Part shown: positions 6,235 through 8,515 of the stretch, piece by piece
How the letters are laid out: the number at the start of each line of letters is the position of its first letter
How positions within the stretch are numbered: position 1 is the stretch's first letter
Notes under the pieces: generated by a model
Told to the model about the DNA's origin: nothing
Seen by the model: the letters and a program-made list of their open reading frames with translations, nothing else
Databases searched by the model: none
Translations under genes and position numbers: made by a program
From: Helicobacteraceae bacterium
GTDB lineage: Bacteria > Campylobacterota > Campylobacteria > Campylobacterales > Sulfurimonadaceae
NCBI GenBank assembly: GCA_027083665.1
Contig: JALWNV010000370.1
Coordinates: 1-8,515, forward strand
Reading direction: 5' to 3'
Length of the DNA: 8,515 nt

Positions 6235-6813
6235 CTACGCCTTCCCGATCTCGATGATCTCGTCCGCACACCATTTCGCCAAATCGATTTCATGGGTGAT
6301 CAGCAGCATTCCCACGGTGTCGAGACGGCGCAGCAGCAACTTCATGACATCGAGCTGAATCACATTGTCAAGCGCCGATGTCGGCTCGTCGAGCAACAGC
6401 AGCCGCGGCTTCATCAGCAGCGCCCTCAGAATGGAAGCACGCTGCAACTGTCCGCCCGAGAGCTCATGCGGGCGTTTCTCAAGCAGTGCCGTATCAATCC
6501 CCATCTCCTCGAGATACGGCTGCATCCCTTCCGTGTCGGCAACGTCGGATATCTGCTGCATCAGGGTATAAGAAGGGTGAAAAGAGGTATAGGGGTCCTG
6601 AAAGACCATCGAAGCACGTTCGCTTCGAATGGTACCGTTTTGAGGGGTAAGATTGCCGAGAATCAGCTCAAAAAGCGTACTTTTTCCCGAACCGCTCGGA
6701 CCGACGATCGCCTTGATCTCACCGCGTGACAGTGTCAAAGAGAAATCACGGTAAAGCGGATGTTTCGGATCATATCCGAAAGTAAGGCGGGTGATCTCGA
6801 GGATCGGTTTCAA
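6235..6813 (-). CDS. Short ABC transporter ATPase, dipeptide/nickel type
   Basis: This 192-residue nucleotide-binding subunit has every core ABC motif: Walker A GPSGSGKST (38-46), Q-loop VFQDPYTSFHP with Q72, signature LSGGQLQRA (118-126), Walker B LLLLDEPTSALD (138-149) and H-loop LITHE with H174. The QDPYTSFHP wording is closest to the DppF/OppF/NikE group, which imports peptides or nickel. It is much shorter than those (usually about 250-330 residues), lacking the C-terminal extension and having only about 45 residues between Q-loop and signature. No permease or binding-protein gene is adjacent, so the substrate is unknown. The start is TTG at 6813, overlapping the proA stop (TTGA); no in-frame ATG lies near, and the chain KPILEITRLTFGYD begins as ABC domains normally do. 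Translation is probably coupled to proA. Confidence 0.88.
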   Translation of the reverse strand: MKPILEITRLTFGYDPKHPLYRDFSLTLSRGEIKAIVGPSGSGKSTLFELILGNLTPQNGTIRSERASMVFQDPYTSFHPSYTLMQQISDVADTEGMQPYLEEMGIDTALLEKRPHELSGGQLQRASILRALLMKPRLLLLDEPTSALDNVIQLDVMKLLLRRLDTVGMLLITHEIDLAKWCADEIIEIGKA

Positions 6814-8042
6814 CGGATCTGTCCGCTGCCGTAGATCTTGAATTTATACGTCGTCAGCCCTTCGATCCCCATCGGACCGCGGGCATGGAGTTTGTTGGTC
6901 GAGATGCCGACTTCCGCACCGAAACCGAAAGCGCCGCCGTCGGTAAAACGTGTCGAAGCGTTGACATAGACCGCCGCCGCATCGACCGCATCGAGAAAAT
7001 ACTCCGCCGTACTATAGTTCTCCGTAACGATCGCTTCACTGTGTCCCGATCCGTATCGAACGATATGTCCGACCGCTCCTCCGACACCGTCGACGATACG
7101 GATATTGAGAATGTTGGCGAGATATTCCGTATCGAAATCCGCCTCCGTCGCTTCGGCGACATCGATAATCTCCCGGGTCTCCCCGCAGCCTTTGAGCTGT
7201 GTGTGCGCCTCATCGAACGCCGCTTTGAGCTGCGGAAGCGCTTCGGCGGCGACAGCACGGTCGACCAGCAGCGTTTCCATAGCGTTGCAGACACCGGGGC
7301 GGTCCACCTTCGCGTTCACCGCGATCCGAACAGCCTTTTGCAAGTCGGCATCCCGGTCGATATAGGTATGGCACTGCCCCTTGTCGTGTTTGACAACCGG
7401 CACGGTCGCGTTCTCGCTGACATAACGGATCAACCCCTCGCCGCCGCGCGGGACGATCAGGTCCACGTAGCGGTCCATCCGGATCAGCTTCGCCACCCCC
7501 TCGCGCGTGGCGTCGGGCAACAGCGATATCACCGCTTCGTTCAGGCCGTTGTTCTTCAAGACCGCCTGCAGCACCTTGGCGATCACCGCATTGGAGTGCT
7601 CCGCCTCTTTTCCGCCTTTGAGCACACATACGTTGTTGCTTTTGAAACACAGTGCCGCCGTGTCGGATGTGACATTCGGACGCGATTCGTAGATAATTCC
7701 GATGACACCGATGGGAATGGAAACTTTCTCGATTTTCAGCCCGTCATCGGTTACCCAGCCGTCAAGAACACGCCCGACCGGTTCTTTGAGCGCCGCGATC
7801 TCTTCCACGGCGACGGCCATCGCATCGATACGTTTTTCATCAAGCAGCAGCCGGTCTTTGAGCGCACTGTTCAGATTGTTTTCTTCTGCCGCTTTCATAT
7901 CCAGAGCGTTGGCTTCGAGGATATCCATCGTCGCTCCGCGCAGTGCCGACGCCATCTGCCGCAATATCGCGTTTTTTTGCGCACCGCCGATCAGGGCAAG
8001 TTCGCGGCTTGCTGCTTTGGCTTCGGCTAAAAACTGTTCCAT
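6810..8042 (-). CDS. proA: Glutamate-5-semialdehyde dehydrogenase (gamma-glutamyl phosphate reductase) ProA
   Basis: ProA reduces gamma-glutamyl phosphate to glutamate-5-semialdehyde with NADPH, the second step of proline synthesis in the cytoplasm. The 410-residue length is typical. Visible family features are IGIIYESRPNVTSD (114-127), LKGGKEAEHSN (141-151), VPRGGEGLIRYVS (197-209), the catalytic cysteine C252 in RPGVCNAMETLLV, and the C-terminal FTDGGAFGFGAEVGIST and LHARGPMGIEGLTTYKF blocks. The frame is open up to 8102, but the ATG at 8042 (MEQFLAEAKAAS) is chosen because GGAG at 8051-8054 lies 8 bases upstream and the protein then has normal family length. No proB (glutamate kinase) is adjacent. 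The ABC ATPase gene follows with a four-base overlap. Confidence 0.96.
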   Translation of the reverse strand: MEQFLAEAKAASRELALIGGAQKNAILRQMASALRGATMDILEANALDMKAAEENNLNSALKDRLLLDEKRIDAMAVAVEEIAALKEPVGRVLDGWVTDDGLKIEKVSIPIGVIGIIYESRPNVTSDTAALCFKSNNVCVLKGGKEAEHSNAVIAKVLQAVLKNNGLNEAVISLLPDATREGVAKLIRMDRYVDLIVPRGGEGLIRYVSENATVPVVKHDKGQCHTYIDRDADLQKAVRIAVNAKVDRPGVCNAMETLLVDRAVAAEALPQLKAAFDEAHTQLKGCGETREIIDVAEATEADFDTEYLANILNIRIVDGVGGAVGHIVRYGSGHSEAIVTENYSTAEYFLDAVDAAAVYVNASTRFTDGGAFGFGAEVGISTNKLHARGPMGIEGLTTYKFKIYGSGQIR

Positions 8043-8069
8043 AGTATCCACTCCGTAATTTTTATCGAA

Positions 8070-8078
8070 AGTATAGCA
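8070..8078 (-). promoter_or_regulatory. proA promoter, extended -10 element
   Basis: On the minus strand TGCTATACT forms an extended -10 (TG-N-TATACT, one mismatch to TATAAT). The -35 region is poor, which an extended -10 can offset. Transcription would start near 8063, about 20 bases before the proA ATG and just upstream of its GGAG site. The element lies immediately before the divergent transporter start, so the two genes share only about 40 bases. Confidence 0.5.
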
Positions 8079-8082
8079 AAAG

Positions 8083-8515
8083 ATGAATATGCTTCTGTCC
8101 ATGAAACACTACCGGCTGCTTTTACAATCCGAACCCCTCCTGCGCCGGCTGTCTCTCGTTCAGCTTATCGCCTACTTCGGCGCATGGTTCTCGAATGTGG
8201 CCATCTATACGCTCTTGATCCAAATGCAGGTTTCTCCCGCTGTCGTCTCTGCGGTCGCGGCACTGCATTTTCTTCCGGGTGTCCTCCAGGCACCTTTCAG
8301 CGGCGCGATTATCGACCGGATCACACCGAGGAAGCTGATGCTGCTGCTCATGACCGTCGAAATGCTCATGACGCTCGGGCTGACGCTGATCGACGACAGC
8401 CGGATGCTCTGGCTGCTGTTCATTCTCGTTTTCATCCGCATGGGTGCCTCAAGCTTCTATTTTACACTGGAGATGTCTCTGCTGCCGCATATCCTTCAAG
8501 CACGGCATCTGAAAG
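8083..8515 (+). CDS. Major facilitator superfamily transporter, N-terminal part (cut by window edge)
   Basis: The visible 144 codons encode the first helices of a 12-helix secondary transporter of the inner membrane. After a short N-terminus come TM1 (from about SLVQLIAYFGAWFSN), TM2 (AVVSAVAALHFLPGVLQAP), the family motif A loop GAIIDRITPRK between TM2 and TM3, TM3 (LMLLLMTVEMLMTLGL), and TM4 (LWLLFILVFIRMGASSF). The ending FTLEMSLLPHILQARHL resembles the TM4-5 region of the efflux-type (enterobactin exporter-like) MFS group, so export of a small molecule is a reasonable guess; the substrate cannot be told. The frame is closed by a TAG at 8074. Three in-frame ATGs (8083, 8089, 8101) are possible starts and none has a clear ribosome binding site; the most upstream is listed. 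Confidence 0.85.
   Translation, partial: MNMLLSMKHYRLLLQSEPLLRRLSLVQLIAYFGAWFSNVAIYTLLIQMQVSPAVVSAVAALHFLPGVLQAPFSGAIIDRITPRKLMLLLMTVEMLMTLGLTLIDDSRMLWLLFILVFIRMGASSFYFTLEMSLLPHILQARHLK

Noticed and set aside
6228..6247. Possible terminator stem between plsC and the ABC ATPase gene
   Set aside because: A short six-pair stem including a wobble, with no T run on either side; too weak to call.
6885..8030. Plus-strand open frame of 381 codons opposite proA
   Set aside because: It is an antisense shadow of ProA, whose family motifs span the whole length.
8043..8102. Longer proA start at 8102
   Set aside because: It would add 20 residues not expected in the family, overlap the transporter start and lie upstream of the likely proA promoter; the ATG at 8042 has a well-placed GGAG.
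1..8515. Search by eye for tRNA, rRNA, CRISPR repeats, insertion-sequence ends, riboswitches or attachment sites
   Set aside because: Almost all of the window is accounted for by coding regions, the largest gap is 193 bases, and no such pattern was seen.

Overview
This window looks like chromosomal DNA from a member of the Campylobacterota (former Epsilonproteobacteria), probably a free-living, relatively GC-rich lineage rather than an AT-rich Campylobacter or Helicobacter. The main reason is gene order. A divergent clpB followed by ctpA-purC-purS-purQ-(unknown secreted protein)-plsC is, as I recall it, the arrangement found around Cj0509c-Cj0516 in Campylobacter jejuni. No genus can be named from the sequence alone.

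Layout. At the left edge, on the minus strand, is the first 405 codons of the disaggregase ClpB (1-1216, cut by the window). A 193-base divergent control region (1217-1409) separates it from a tightly packed plus-strand operon of six genes: ctpA (periplasmic C-terminal processing protease), purC, purS, purQ (three purine biosynthesis steps or subunits), an unassigned membrane-anchored periplasmic protein with a C-terminal SH3-like segment, and plsC (lysophosphatidate acyltransferase). Gaps inside the operon run from +3 to -23 bases. Only 9 bases after plsC, a minus-strand pair converges on it: proA (glutamyl phosphate reductase, proline synthesis) followed by a short ABC-transporter ATPase whose TTG start overlaps the proA stop. 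Divergent from proA, a major facilitator superfamily transporter begins at about 8083 and runs off the right edge.

How the parts work together. ClpB and CtpA are both protein quality-control enzymes, one cytoplasmic and one periplasmic, and they share one control region. That region holds two strong back-to-back sigma70-type promoters. Each is overlapped by an inverted repeat resembling the HAIR operator of the heat-shock repressor HspR, so clpB and the whole ctpA-purCSQ-plsC operon may be co-regulated. The purine genes supply the FGAM synthetase small and glutaminase subunits (PurS, PurQ) and SAICAR synthetase (PurC); the large subunit PurL is not in the window. PlsC makes phosphatidic acid for membrane lipids.

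No rRNA, tRNA, CRISPR array, insertion sequence, prophage gene or convincing intrinsic terminator is visible. No gene-free stretch exceeds 300 bases. The region is mostly ordinary core genome; the points most worth a second look are the divergent operator region, the unassigned gene at 4389-5561, a small hairpin that would mask that gene's ribosome binding site, and the unusually short orphan ABC ATPase.
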